Shown here: one piece after another, positions 15,310 through 23,487 of the stretch | Layout of the letters: the number at the start of each line of letters is the position of its first letter | Numbering within the stretch: the stretch's first letter is position 1 | Source of the DNA: Massilia endophytica | GTDB taxonomy: Bacteria > Pseudomonadota > Gammaproteobacteria > Burkholderiales > Burkholderiaceae_D | NCBI RefSeq assembly: GCF_021165955.1 | Contig: NZ_CP088952.1 | Coordinates: 4,836,001 to 4,900,000 of the forward strand | Direction of reading: 5' to 3' | DNA length: 64,000 nucleotides | Translations under genes and position numbers: made by a program | Notes under the pieces: model-generated | What the model saw: only the letters and a program-made list of their open reading frames with translations | What the model was told of the DNA's origin: nothing | The model's database searches: none

Positions 15310-16242
15310 TCAGTATCCCTGTTCGCGGTTGACGACATCGGCGATGGTCTCGCCCTTTTCCAGTTTGCGGATCTTGTCCGCGATCTGCTGCACGCTCTCG
15401 CTGCGCTGGGTCAGCGCCGAGATATGCGGCGTGATGGTGATGCGCGGCTCCTGCCAGAACGGATGCTGCACCGGCAGCGGCTCGTTGCGGAACACGTCGA
15501 GGGTGGCGCCTGCAATGTGGCCGGACTTCATCAGCGTCAGCAGGTCCGGCTCCGCCACATGGGCGCCGCGCGCCACGTTGATCAGGTAAGCGCCCTGCGG
15601 CAGCTTGCCCAGGTTCGTTCGGTTGAGGAGATTGGCAGTATCCGGCGTGAGCGGCAGCATGCAGACCAGCACGCGCGCCTTTCGCAGCAGGGCATCCAGC
15701 CCTTCTTCGCCATGGTGGCAACGCACGCCCTCGATCTGCTTCGCACTGCGGCTCCACGCGTGCAGCGGAAAGCCGAAGGGTTTCAGCGCATCCAGCACTC
15801 GGCTGCCCAGCACACCGGCGCCAAGAACGCCGATGGCGAAGTCTTCGCGGCTGTGCTGCGGCAGCGGCGACCATTGTCCTGCGCGCGCCTGCGCCTCGTA
15901 TTCGTCGAAGCGGCGGAAGTAGCGCAGCACGGCATGCAGCACATACTCCGCCATCTGGATGGCCATGCCCGCATCGCCCAGGCGCACGATGGGAACGTGG
16001 CGCGGAATCGCATCCTCGTGTTTCAGGATCGCGTCCGCGCCTGCGCCGCCAAGGAAGATCGCCTTGACCTTGGCCAGCTCCTTCAGCGCAGGTTCGGGCG
16101 CGCCCCAGGTGATCGCATAGTCGCAAGGCCCGCAATCCGCCCCCTCCTGCCAGGCCACCATCTCGGCCTCGGGCAGCCAGCGCGCGAAATCCTCGATCCA
16201 GGGGCCGGTATTGCCATCCGCGCGGTACAGCAGGATACGCAT
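15310..16242 (-). CDS. ghrA: Glyoxylate/hydroxypyruvate reductase A
   Basis: A D-2-hydroxyacid dehydrogenase of 310 residues that reduces glyoxylate and hydroxypyruvate with NADPH. The Rossmann nucleotide motif is IGVLGAGVLGSRVLDAL, followed by CMLPLTPDTANLLN, INVARGAHV (substrate Arg) and the catalytic His in ITPHISALT. It lies between liuD and liuE with 9-bp and 1-bp spacing, so it is in the operon, though it has no established step in leucine breakdown. It may handle glyoxylate when acetyl-CoA is the carbon source; that is inference. Confidence 0.9.
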   Translation of the reverse strand: MRILLYRADGNTGPWIEDFARWLPEAEMVAWQEGADCGPCDYAITWGAPEPALKELAKVKAIFLGGAGADAILKHEDAIPRHVPIVRLGDAGMAIQMAEYVLHAVLRYFRRFDEYEAQARAGQWSPLPQHSREDFAIGVLGAGVLGSRVLDALKPFGFPLHAWSRSAKQIEGVRCHHGEEGLDALLRKARVLVCMLPLTPDTANLLNRTNLGKLPQGAYLINVARGAHVAEPDLLTLMKSGHIAGATLDVFRNEPLPVQHPFWQEPRITITPHISALTQRSESVQQIADKIRKLEKGETIADVVNREQGY

Positions 16243-16251
16243 GGCTTGTCC

Positions 16252-18279
16252 TCAGGCGGCCTGGAAGGCCAGCAGCGGCGCGCCGTCGCTCACCTGGTCG
16301 CCCACAGCGTAGAGGATGTCCTCGACCACGCCGTCGTGCGGGGCGGCGATGGTGTGTTCCATCTTCATTGCCTCCATGATCACGAGCGGAGCGCCCTTCT
16401 TCACTTCCTGTCCTTTGGCGGCCAGCACGGCCACCACCTTGCCCGGCATCGGTGCGGTGAGGCGTCCGCCTTCGGCTTCCGATTCGCCGGCATGGGCCAT
16501 CGGGTCGCGGTAGTTCAGCGGATAGTGGCTGCCGCCGGTGAAGACATGCAGGATCTCGCCGTCGCGCCGTACGGCGCCGTGCACGGAGGTTTCGCCCAGC
16601 TTGATGCTGAGTTCAGCGCCACGCTGCGAGAGCAGGGCCACGTCGGCGTCGATGCCCTTGATCGAGAGCTGCCAGCCGTGCGGCTGATAGGTGAAGGTGG
16701 GGCTGTATTCCTTGCCATGCTCGTCGCTGAAAGCCAGCACGCGCGCATAGCGGCTGTTCATGCGCCAGCCCAGGGCATTGCCCCATGGGTCGGCTGGATT
16801 GTTTGCCGATTGCGCCGAAGCGAGCGCCTTCTCACTTTCGATCAGGGACACGGCGGCGAGCGCCAGCGCGGAGACCGGGACGGAACGCGCAGGCGGGAAC
16901 AGGGCTTCCTGGTTGCGCTCGATGAGGCCAGTGTCCAGGTCTGCGTTCGCAAACGCGTCGCCCTCCACCAGGCGCTTGAGGAAAGCGATATTGGAGGCCA
17001 GGCCAACGATCTGGTACTGGGACAGCGCCTGCGCCATGCGGGCCAGGGCCTGTTTGCGGTCCGCGCCCCACACGATCAGCTTGGCGATCATGGGGTCGTA
17101 ATAAGGCGAAATGGAGTCTCCCTCGCGCACGCCGGAGTCGATGCGGATGGCGGCGGGGTTGCCGGGCGTGCCGCCCAGCTCGAAATTCACCGCCTCAGGC
17201 ATGGCCATGTGGCGCAGGGTGCCGATGGAAGGCAGGAAGCCCTTCTCCGGGTTCTCCGCATATACGCGCGCCTCGATGGCGTGGCCGTGGATGCGCAGCT
17301 CGTCCTGCTTCTTCGGCAGCGGCTCGCCAGCGGCAACGCGCAGCTGCCATTCCACCAGGTCGGTGCCGGTGATCATTTCGGTAACAGGATGCTCCACCTG
17401 AAGGCGGGTATTCATCTCCATGAAGTAGAAGCTGCCGTCCTGGTTGGCGATGAATTCCACGGTGCCAGCGCCCACGTAGCCGACGGCGCGCGCGGCGGCG
17501 ACCGCGGCGTCGCCCATCGCGGCGCGGCGCTCATCGCTCATGCCGGGCGCAGGCGCCTCTTCCAGCACCTTCTGGTGACGGCGCTGCACGGAGCAGTCAC
17601 GTTCGAACAGGTAGATGCAGTTGCCCAGCTTGTCCGCGAAGACCTGGATCTCGATATGGCGCGGGCGCTGCAGGTACTTCTCCGCCAGCACCTTGTCGTC
17701 GCCGAAGGAGCTGATCGCCTCGCGCTTGCAGGAGGCCAGTGCATCCTTGAAGGCTTCGGCATTCTCCACCACGCGCATGCCCTTGCCGCCGCCGCCCGCC
17801 GAAGCCTTCAGCAGAACGGGATAGCCGATGCGGTCCGCTTCCTTCTGCAGGAAGTCGGCATCCTGCTGGTCGCCGTGGTAGCCGGGCACCAGGGGTACGT
17901 TGGCCTTTTCCATCAGCGACTTGGCAGCGGACTTCGAGCCCATGGCGCGCATGGCCGAAGCGGGAGGGCCGATGAACACCAGTCCCGCTTCCTCGCAGGC
18001 TTCGGCGAACTCCGCGTTCTCCGACAGGAAGCCGTAGCCGGGGTGAATGGCTTCGGCGCCCGTGGCCAGTGCAATGGCGATGATCTTGTCGCCGCACAGA
18101 TAGCTTTCCTTTGCGGGCGCCGGGCCAAGCAGCACGGCCTCGTCGCATACGGCGACGTGGCGCGCGTTGGCGTCCGCCTCGGAATACACGGCGACCGTCT
18201 TGATGCCCATGCGGCGCGCGGTGGCGGCGACGCGGCAGGCGATTTCTCCACGGTTGGCGATCAGGATTTTCTTGAACAT
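16252..18279 (-). CDS. liuD: 3-Methylcrotonyl-CoA carboxylase, biotin-containing alpha subunit
   Basis: A 675-residue biotin carboxylase/biotin carrier protein. Domains: biotin carboxylase (residues 1-450; KILIANRGEIACRV, KASAGGGGKGMRVV, FERDCSVQRRHQKVLEEAP, EMNTRLQVEHPVTE), a linker domain, and a C-terminal biotinyl domain with VIMEAMKMEHT (biotin Lys about 639). Similar subunits serve acetyl-, propionyl- and geranyl-CoA carboxylases; the partner liuB and neighbouring liuC/liuE make methylcrotonyl-CoA the likely substrate. The biotin genes directly upstream supply its cofactor. Confidence 0.93.
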   Translation of the reverse strand: MFKKILIANRGEIACRVAATARRMGIKTVAVYSEADANARHVAVCDEAVLLGPAPAKESYLCGDKIIAIALATGAEAIHPGYGFLSENAEFAEACEEAGLVFIGPPASAMRAMGSKSAAKSLMEKANVPLVPGYHGDQQDADFLQKEADRIGYPVLLKASAGGGGKGMRVVENAEAFKDALASCKREAISSFGDDKVLAEKYLQRPRHIEIQVFADKLGNCIYLFERDCSVQRRHQKVLEEAPAPGMSDERRAAMGDAAVAAARAVGYVGAGTVEFIANQDGSFYFMEMNTRLQVEHPVTEMITGTDLVEWQLRVAAGEPLPKKQDELRIHGHAIEARVYAENPEKGFLPSIGTLRHMAMPEAVNFELGGTPGNPAAIRIDSGVREGDSISPYYDPMIAKLIVWGADRKQALARMAQALSQYQIVGLASNIAFLKRLVEGDAFANADLDTGLIERNQEALFPPARSVPVSALALAAVSLIESEKALASAQSANNPADPWGNALGWRMNSRYARVLAFSDEHGKEYSPTFTYQPHGWQLSIKGIDADVALLSQRGAELSIKLGETSVHGAVRRDGEILHVFTGGSHYPLNYRDPMAHAGESEAEGGRLTAPMPGKVVAVLAAKGQEVKKGAPLVIMEAMKMEHTIAAPHDGVVEDILYAVGDQVSDGAPLLAFQAA

Positions 18280-18325
18280 GGTGTCTCTCTATTCAGCTCG
18301 TTGGCCGGTTTTTTTTGAAATGAGA

Positions 18326-19363
18326 TCAGCAGCCGCAGGCTTCCTTCTGCACGGAATCGAGCGTGGTGGCGCGGGTTTTCAGGCCCAGTTTCGCCAGCAG
18401 CGCGCGGTCGTCGTTCGCCTCGGGGTTGTCGGTGGTGAGCAGCTTGTCGCCGTAGAAGATGGAGTTGGCGCCTGCCATGAAGCACATGGCCTGAACCGCT
18501 TCGCCCAGCTCGCGGCGGCCTGCGGAAAGGCGTACACGCGCTTTCGGCATGGTGATGCGGGCCACGGCGATGGTGCGCACGAACTCCAGCGGGTCCAGCC
18601 GGTCCAGTCCATACAGCGGCGTGCCTTCCACCTGCACCAGATGGTTGATCGGCACCGATTCGGGATAAGGGTTCAGGTTCGCCAGCTGCGCGATCAGGCC
18701 CGCGCGCTGGTCGCGCGACTCGCCCATGCCCACGATGCCGCCGCAGCAGACCTTCAGGCCAGCATTGCGCACATGGCCCAGCGTATCCAGGCGGTCCTGG
18801 TATTCGCGGGTCGAGATCACGTTGTCGTAGAACTCGGGCGCGGTGTCGAGGTTGTGGTTGTAGTAGTCCAGGCCAGCGGCCTTCAGGCGTTCCGCCTGCT
18901 GCTCTTCCAGCATGCCGAGCGTGGCGCAGGTTTCCAGGCCCAGGGCTTTCACCTCGCGCACCATCTCCTCGACCTTGTCCATGTCGCGGTCCTTCGGGCT
19001 GCGCCACGCGGCGCCCATGCAGAATCGCGTAGCCCCGTTTTCCTTGGCTTGGCGGGCTGCCTCCAGCACGGTGTCGATGCCGAGGATCTTCTTCGCTTCC
19101 ACGCCGGTGTCGTAGCGCGCGGCCTGCGGGCAGTAGCCGCAATCCTCTTCGCAGCCGCCGGTCTTGATCGACAGCAGGGTCGCCAGTTCCACGTCACCGT
19201 CCGGGAAGTTGGCGCGGTGGGTCTGCTGGGCGCGGAACATCAGCTCATTGAACGGAAGTTCGAACAGCGCCAGCACTTCCTCGCGCGGCCAGGTGGCCGC
19301 TTCGGGCAGCTTGATCGCTGCGGTGGGACGGTGCAGGGCGACGGTTTTCGGTTCTTGCAGCAT
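18326..19363 (-). CDS. bioB: Biotin synthase
   Basis: Radical-SAM enzyme that inserts sulfur into dethiobiotin. The 4Fe-4S cysteines are in CEEDCGYC (Cys71, 75, 78); the second-cluster ligands lie in CMGAAWR, LETCATLGM and the later YNHNLDT/RLSAGR region. 345 residues. ATG 19363 (MLQEPKTV) is preceded by AAGGA; a TTG at 19384 overlapping the bioD stop is less likely. It follows bioD by 17 bp and precedes liuD by 46 bp on the same strand. Confidence 0.96.
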   Translation of the reverse strand: MLQEPKTVALHRPTAAIKLPEAATWPREEVLALFELPFNELMFRAQQTHRANFPDGDVELATLLSIKTGGCEEDCGYCPQAARYDTGVEAKKILGIDTVLEAARQAKENGATRFCMGAAWRSPKDRDMDKVEEMVREVKALGLETCATLGMLEEQQAERLKAAGLDYYNHNLDTAPEFYDNVISTREYQDRLDTLGHVRNAGLKVCCGGIVGMGESRDQRAGLIAQLANLNPYPESVPINHLVQVEGTPLYGLDRLDPLEFVRTIAVARITMPKARVRLSAGRRELGEAVQAMCFMAGANSIFYGDKLLTTDNPEANDDRALLAKLGLKTRATTLDSVQKEACGC

Positions 19364-19380
19364 GGGATTTCCTTGTTCGT

Positions 19381-20154
19381 TCAAAGTGTGTTGCGGCGCG
19401 CCGGCCAGTTCGGCAGGTGCGTAAAGTTCAGGTATTTCGAGGCGGCTGCCGGCGTCGGCTCGGCGAGCCAGGGCAGGCGGCCCAGCAGCGGGGCGGGAAT
19501 GCGCGCTTCCAGGGCGGCCACGTTCTCGTCCAGGAAATTCATCTCCAGTTCCAGGGTATTGGCCACCCAGCCTGCGAGCTTCAGGCCGCGCGACTGGATG
19601 GCTTCCACCGTCAGCAGCGCGTGGTTGATGCAGCCCAGGCGCATGCCCACAACCAGCACCACCGGCAGGTCCAGCTGCTGCGCCAGGTCGGCCGTGTCGT
19701 ACTGATCGTTCAGCGGCACGCGGAAGCCGCCCACGCCTTCCACGACCGTCGCATCCGAAGCGGCGGCAATTTCAAGGTAGGCCGCCAGAATCGGCACCGG
19801 ATCGATGGTAATGCCCTCCATGGCAGCGGCGATATGCGGCGCGGCGGGCTCCTTCAGCATGAAAGGCGTCGTGATCGACGAAAGCAGGCTGACATTGCCC
19901 GCTTCCGCCAGCTGGTCGGCGTCGTCGTTGTGCAGGCGGCCGTCGCGCATCACGGCGCCAGCGGCCACGGGCTTCATGCCGCAGGCGCGCACGCCTTGCT
20001 GTGTCAGCGCGTGCAGCATGGCGGAGGAAATCATGGTCTTGCCGATTTCGGTATCGGTGCCGGCCACGAAACAGGCAAAGCGCGGCGGCAGGCCTGTTGC
20101 GGCGGCCTGGGCCTGGGGTTCGAGCACGGGAGCAACCGGATCTTCAAGTGCCAT
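19381..20154 (-). CDS. bioD: Dethiobiotin synthetase
   Basis: ATP-dependent ring closure of 7,8-diaminopelargonate to dethiobiotin. The P-loop variant GTDTEIGKT is at residues 32-40; MKPVAAG carries the substrate lysine and VEGVGGFRVPL the second nucleotide/substrate loop. 257 residues, slightly long because of a 25-residue N-terminal tail. It starts one base after the bioF stop, indicating coupling. Confidence 0.95.
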   Translation of the reverse strand: MALEDPVAPVLEPQAQAAATGLPPRFACFVAGTDTEIGKTMISSAMLHALTQQGVRACGMKPVAAGAVMRDGRLHNDDADQLAEAGNVSLLSSITTPFMLKEPAAPHIAAAMEGITIDPVPILAAYLEIAAASDATVVEGVGGFRVPLNDQYDTADLAQQLDLPVVLVVGMRLGCINHALLTVEAIQSRGLKLAGWVANTLELEMNFLDENVAALEARIPAPLLGRLPWLAEPTPAAASKYLNFTHLPNWPARRNTL

Positions 20155-20155
20155 T

Positions 20156-21340
20156 TCAGCTCCTTTCCAGTTCGTTCAGTGCGGCGATCAGCTGCGCGAC
20201 ATCGCGCGCCTCGTGGCTTGCGGACAGGGTGGCGCGCAGGCGCGCCGTGCCCGCGGGTACGGTCGGCGGACGGATACCGCCCACCCACAGGCCCTGTTCA
20301 TACAACGCCGCGGCGGCGCGCATGGTTTCCTCGTTCCCGCCGATGATCACGGGCTGGATCGCGGTGGACGAGGGCATGCGCTGCCAGCGCTGCAGGCGCA
20401 GGCCATCTTGCCATTGTGCCACCAAAGCATTCAGGTGGGCGCGGCGCTCCCGGCCTTCCGGCCCGCCGATGATATCGAGGCTCGCCAGCAGGGCATGCGC
20501 CAGAGCGGGCGGAGCGGCCGTGGTGAAGATATAGGGGCGTGCGCGCTGGATCAGGGTTTCGATCACGGTGGCATGGGCCGCCACGAATGCGCCGCCCACG
20601 CCGGCCGCCTTGCCCAGCGTGCCGACGTAGACCAGATAGGGAGAGCGCAGGCCGAAGTGCTCCAGCGCTCCGCGCCCGTTCTCGCCAACGGTGCCGAAGC
20701 CGTGCGCATCGTCCACCACCAGCCAGGCCTGGTGCCGTTCGCACAGCGCCAACAGCTCGGGCAGGGGCGCGAGGTCGCCGTCCATGCTGAAGACGCTGTC
20801 CGTTACCACGATCTTCGTGCTGGCGCTGCTGGCCGTGAGCATGGCGTCCAGCGCGGCCACGTCGGCGTGGGGGTAGACCTTGAGCGAGGTGCGCGACAGG
20901 CGGCCGCCGTCGATCAGGGAAGCGTGGTTCAGCGATTCGCTGAAGATTTCGCTGTTCTTGTCGCCCACGGCCAGGCCGGTAAGCACGGCAAGATTGGCCA
21001 TGTAGCCGGTGCAGAAGTACAGGGCGCGCGCCTCGACCAGATTGGGGCCGACGAAGTCCGCGAGGCGCTCCTCCAGTTCGGCGTGGGCGCGGCTATGGCC
21101 GCTGATCAGGTGCGAGGCGCCGCTGCCGGTGCCGTACTTTTCAACGCCTTCCTTCATCGCCGCAGCAATCTTCGGGTGCGCGGCGAGGCCGAGATAGTCG
21201 TTGCTGCAGAAAGCGAGCATGTCGCGGCCATCCACCCTCACGCGCGGAGCGCAGGGCGACTCCACGTTGCGGCGGCGGCGGATCAGGCTTTTCTCCTGCA
21301 GGAGACCGAGCTGGCGGTCGAGCTGTTTGAGCAGTTCCAT
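20156..21340 (-). CDS. bioF: 8-Amino-7-oxononanoate synthase
   Basis: PLP-dependent alpha-oxoamine synthase that condenses pimeloyl-thioester with L-alanine. Seen: FCSNDYLGLAAHPK, GTGSGASHLISGH, SVFSMDGDLAPL, the DDAHGFG strand with the PLP-ring Asp, and the Schiff-base lysine in GTLGKAAGVGG (Lys244). 394 residues from ATG 21340. It follows bioA after 4 bp. Confidence 0.95.
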   Translation of the reverse strand: MELLKQLDRQLGLLQEKSLIRRRRNVESPCAPRVRVDGRDMLAFCSNDYLGLAAHPKIAAAMKEGVEKYGTGSGASHLISGHSRAHAELEERLADFVGPNLVEARALYFCTGYMANLAVLTGLAVGDKNSEIFSESLNHASLIDGGRLSRTSLKVYPHADVAALDAMLTASSASTKIVVTDSVFSMDGDLAPLPELLALCERHQAWLVVDDAHGFGTVGENGRGALEHFGLRSPYLVYVGTLGKAAGVGGAFVAAHATVIETLIQRARPYIFTTAAPPALAHALLASLDIIGGPEGRERRAHLNALVAQWQDGLRLQRWQRMPSSTAIQPVIIGGNEETMRAAAALYEQGLWVGGIRPPTVPAGTARLRATLSASHEARDVAQLIAALNELERS

Positions 21341-21344
21341 GGCC

Positions 21345-22676
21345 TTACCCCGCAATCGTCTGTTCGAACACCGCGAGGGTGCGGGCGGCCAGACCCTCGA
21401 TTTCCTCGTCGCTGAGGATATATGGAGGCATCAGGTAGACCGTGCCGCCGATGGGGCGCAGCAGCAGCTCGTTGCGCGTGGCATTGGCGAAGAAGCGGCG
21501 CGAGAAGCTGCTGTCCACGTCCACGGCGTCGAAGGCCCAGATCATGCCCCGGCTGCGAGCATTGCGGATGCGTGGATGCGCAGCCAGCGGCTCCAGGGCG
21601 GCGCCCAGCTTTTCCGCGCGCTGGCGGTTCGCTTCCAGCACGCCGTCCTGCTCGAAGATATCGAGCGTGGCCAGTGCGGCGCGGCAGGCCAGCGGGTTGC
21701 CCGTGTAGGAATGCGAGTGCAGGAAGCCGCGCGTGATATCGCTGCTGTAGAAAGCCTGATAGATCTCTTCGCGCGTCAGTACCAGCGAAAGCGGCAGGTA
21801 GCCGCCGCTGATGCCTTTCGAGAGGCAGACGAAATCCGGCCAGATGCCCGCCTGTTCGCAGGCGAAGAAGGTGCCGGTGCGGCCGCAGCCCACGGCGATT
21901 TCGTCCAGGATCAGGTGCACGCCATGGCGGTCGCACAGTTCGCGCACCAGCTTCAGGTAGAGCGGGTCGTGCATGGCCATGCCGGTTGCGCATTGCACGA
22001 GCGGTTCGATGATGATGGCGGCGATGCGGCCGGCCTTTTCCTCGAAGAGGCGCTGCACATCGGCGGCTGCGCGGCGCGCAACGTCTTCCGCGCTTTCGCC
22101 CGGTGCTGCCTGGCGCGCATCCGGCGACATCACGGTTTGCGAGGCGCGCAGCAGGGGGCCATAGGCGTCCTTGAACAGCGCCACATCGGTCACCGCCAGC
22201 GCGCCGATGGTCTCGCCGTGATAGCTGCCCTGGAGGCAGACGAATTCCTGCTTGTCCGCCTTGCCGCTGTTGCGCCAGGCGTGGAAACTCATCTTCAGCG
22301 CGATTTCCACTGCCGAGGCGCCATCCGAGGCGTAGAAGGCGTGGCCCAGCTGGTGGCCCGTCAGCGCCGCCAGGCGTTCGGAGAGTTCGATCACGGGTTC
22401 GTGGGTGAAGCCCGCCAGCATGGCATGCTCCAGCGTGTCCAGCTGCTGTTTCAACGCGGCGTTGATGCGCGGATTCGCGTGGCCGAAGAGATTGACCCAC
22501 CAGGAGCTGATGGCGTCGAGATAGCGGCGGCCTTCGTGGTCGTACAGCCATGCGCCTTTGCCGTGGCTGACGGGAATCAGCGGCACGGTCTCGTGATGCT
22601 GCATCTGGGTGCACGGGTGCCACACGCTGCGCAGGCTGCGCGCGACCCAGTCGGTATTGTGTTTCGAATCCTGCAA
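21345..22676 (-). CDS. bioA: Adenosylmethionine-8-amino-7-oxononanoate aminotransferase
   Basis: Class III aminotransferase that uses SAM as amino donor to make diaminopelargonate. Signatures: SVWHPCTQMQ at residues 18-27, FYASDGASAVEIALKM, SYHGETIGAL, LDEIAVGCGRTG, and the PLP lysine in CLSKGISGG (Lys287). 443 residues, full length. It starts 15 bp after liuC. No BirA-type biotin operator is visible ahead of it, so its expression probably depends on the surrounding leucine operon. Confidence 0.95.
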   Translation of the reverse strand: MQDSKHNTDWVARSLRSVWHPCTQMQHHETVPLIPVSHGKGAWLYDHEGRRYLDAISSWWVNLFGHANPRINAALKQQLDTLEHAMLAGFTHEPVIELSERLAALTGHQLGHAFYASDGASAVEIALKMSFHAWRNSGKADKQEFVCLQGSYHGETIGALAVTDVALFKDAYGPLLRASQTVMSPDARQAAPGESAEDVARRAAADVQRLFEEKAGRIAAIIIEPLVQCATGMAMHDPLYLKLVRELCDRHGVHLILDEIAVGCGRTGTFFACEQAGIWPDFVCLSKGISGGYLPLSLVLTREEIYQAFYSSDITRGFLHSHSYTGNPLACRAALATLDIFEQDGVLEANRQRAEKLGAALEPLAAHPRIRNARSRGMIWAFDAVDVDSSFSRRFFANATRNELLLRPIGGTVYLMPPYILSDEEIEGLAARTLAVFEQTIAG

Positions 22677-22691
22677 AAAAACAGCTCCGCT

Positions 22692-23477
22692 TCAGTTCAG
22701 CCAGTTCGGCTTGCGCTTCTCGAGGAAGGACTGCACGCCTTCGCGTCCCTGCTCCGAAGCGCGGATGTTGGCAATGCGCTGGGCCGTATCGGCCAGCAGT
22801 TCGTCGGTGACGGGGCGGTCCACCACTTCGCGCACCAGGGCCTTGGCTTCCTTCACGGCGTTGGGGCTGTTCCCCAGCAGGGCCTTGACGATGCCGCCCA
22901 CCTTGGCGTCCAGTGTATCGGCCGCCGCCAGCTCGTGCACGAAGCCGATGCGGTGCGCTTCCGCCGCATCGAAGCGTTCCGCCGTCAGGAAATAGCGGCG
23001 TGCCGCGTTCTCGCCCATGGCCTTGATGACGTAGGGCGAAATGGTGGCGGGGATCAGGCCCAGCTTCACTTCGCTCAGGCAGAAATTCGCTTCCTGCACG
23101 GCGACCACGATGTCGCAGGCCGCCACCAGGCCCATGCCGCCCGCGTAGCAGTCGCCCTGCACCCGTGCCACCACGGGCTTCGGGCACAGGTAGATAGTGC
23201 GCAGCATCTGGGCCAGGGCCATGGCGTCGGACTGGTTCTCGGCGTGCGAATAGCCCGCCATTTTCTTCATCCAGTTCAGGTCCGCGCCCGCGCAGAAGGC
23301 CGGGCCTTCCGCCGCCAGCACGATGGCGCGCACCAGCTCATTGCGCCCCAGCTCCTCGAAGGCGCTGGCAATCTCGTTGATGCTCTGCTCATTGAAGGCA
23401 TTGCGCACGTCCGGGCGGTTCAGCGTGACGGTGGCCAGCTTGTCCGCGATGGTAATGGCCAGGGTCTGGTAGTCCAT
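22692..23477 (-). CDS. liuC: Enoyl-CoA hydratase family, probable methylglutaconyl-CoA hydratase
   Basis: A 261-residue crotonase-fold enzyme. The oxyanion-hole segments are AEGPAFCAGADLNWMKKM and VQGDCYAGGMGLVAACDIVVA, with the catalytic-region SEVKLGLIPATI following. By position between the two carboxylase subunit genes and with liuE in the same operon, it should hydrate 3-methylglutaconyl-CoA to HMG-CoA. The crotonase fold alone would not settle the substrate. ATG 23477 is 10 bp after the liuB stop. Confidence 0.92.
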   Translation of the reverse strand: MDYQTLAITIADKLATVTLNRPDVRNAFNEQSINEIASAFEELGRNELVRAIVLAAEGPAFCAGADLNWMKKMAGYSHAENQSDAMALAQMLRTIYLCPKPVVARVQGDCYAGGMGLVAACDIVVAVQEANFCLSEVKLGLIPATISPYVIKAMGENAARRYFLTAERFDAAEAHRIGFVHELAAADTLDAKVGGIVKALLGNSPNAVKEAKALVREVVDRPVTDELLADTAQRIANIRASEQGREGVQSFLEKRKPNWLN

Positions 23478-23487
23478 GCACCCCCCT

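Noticed and set aside
15082..18318. A 1078-codon open frame on the plus strand opposite liuD, ghrA and liuE
   Set aside because: It is the antisense shadow of GC-rich coding sequence. The translation is His/Gly/Ala/Arg-rich with no domain, while the minus strand holds clear enzymes over the same bases.
22677..22691. Biotin (BirA) operator ahead of bioA
   Set aside because: The 15-bp gap contains only an A-run and no TTGTAAAC/GTTTACAA-type dyad.
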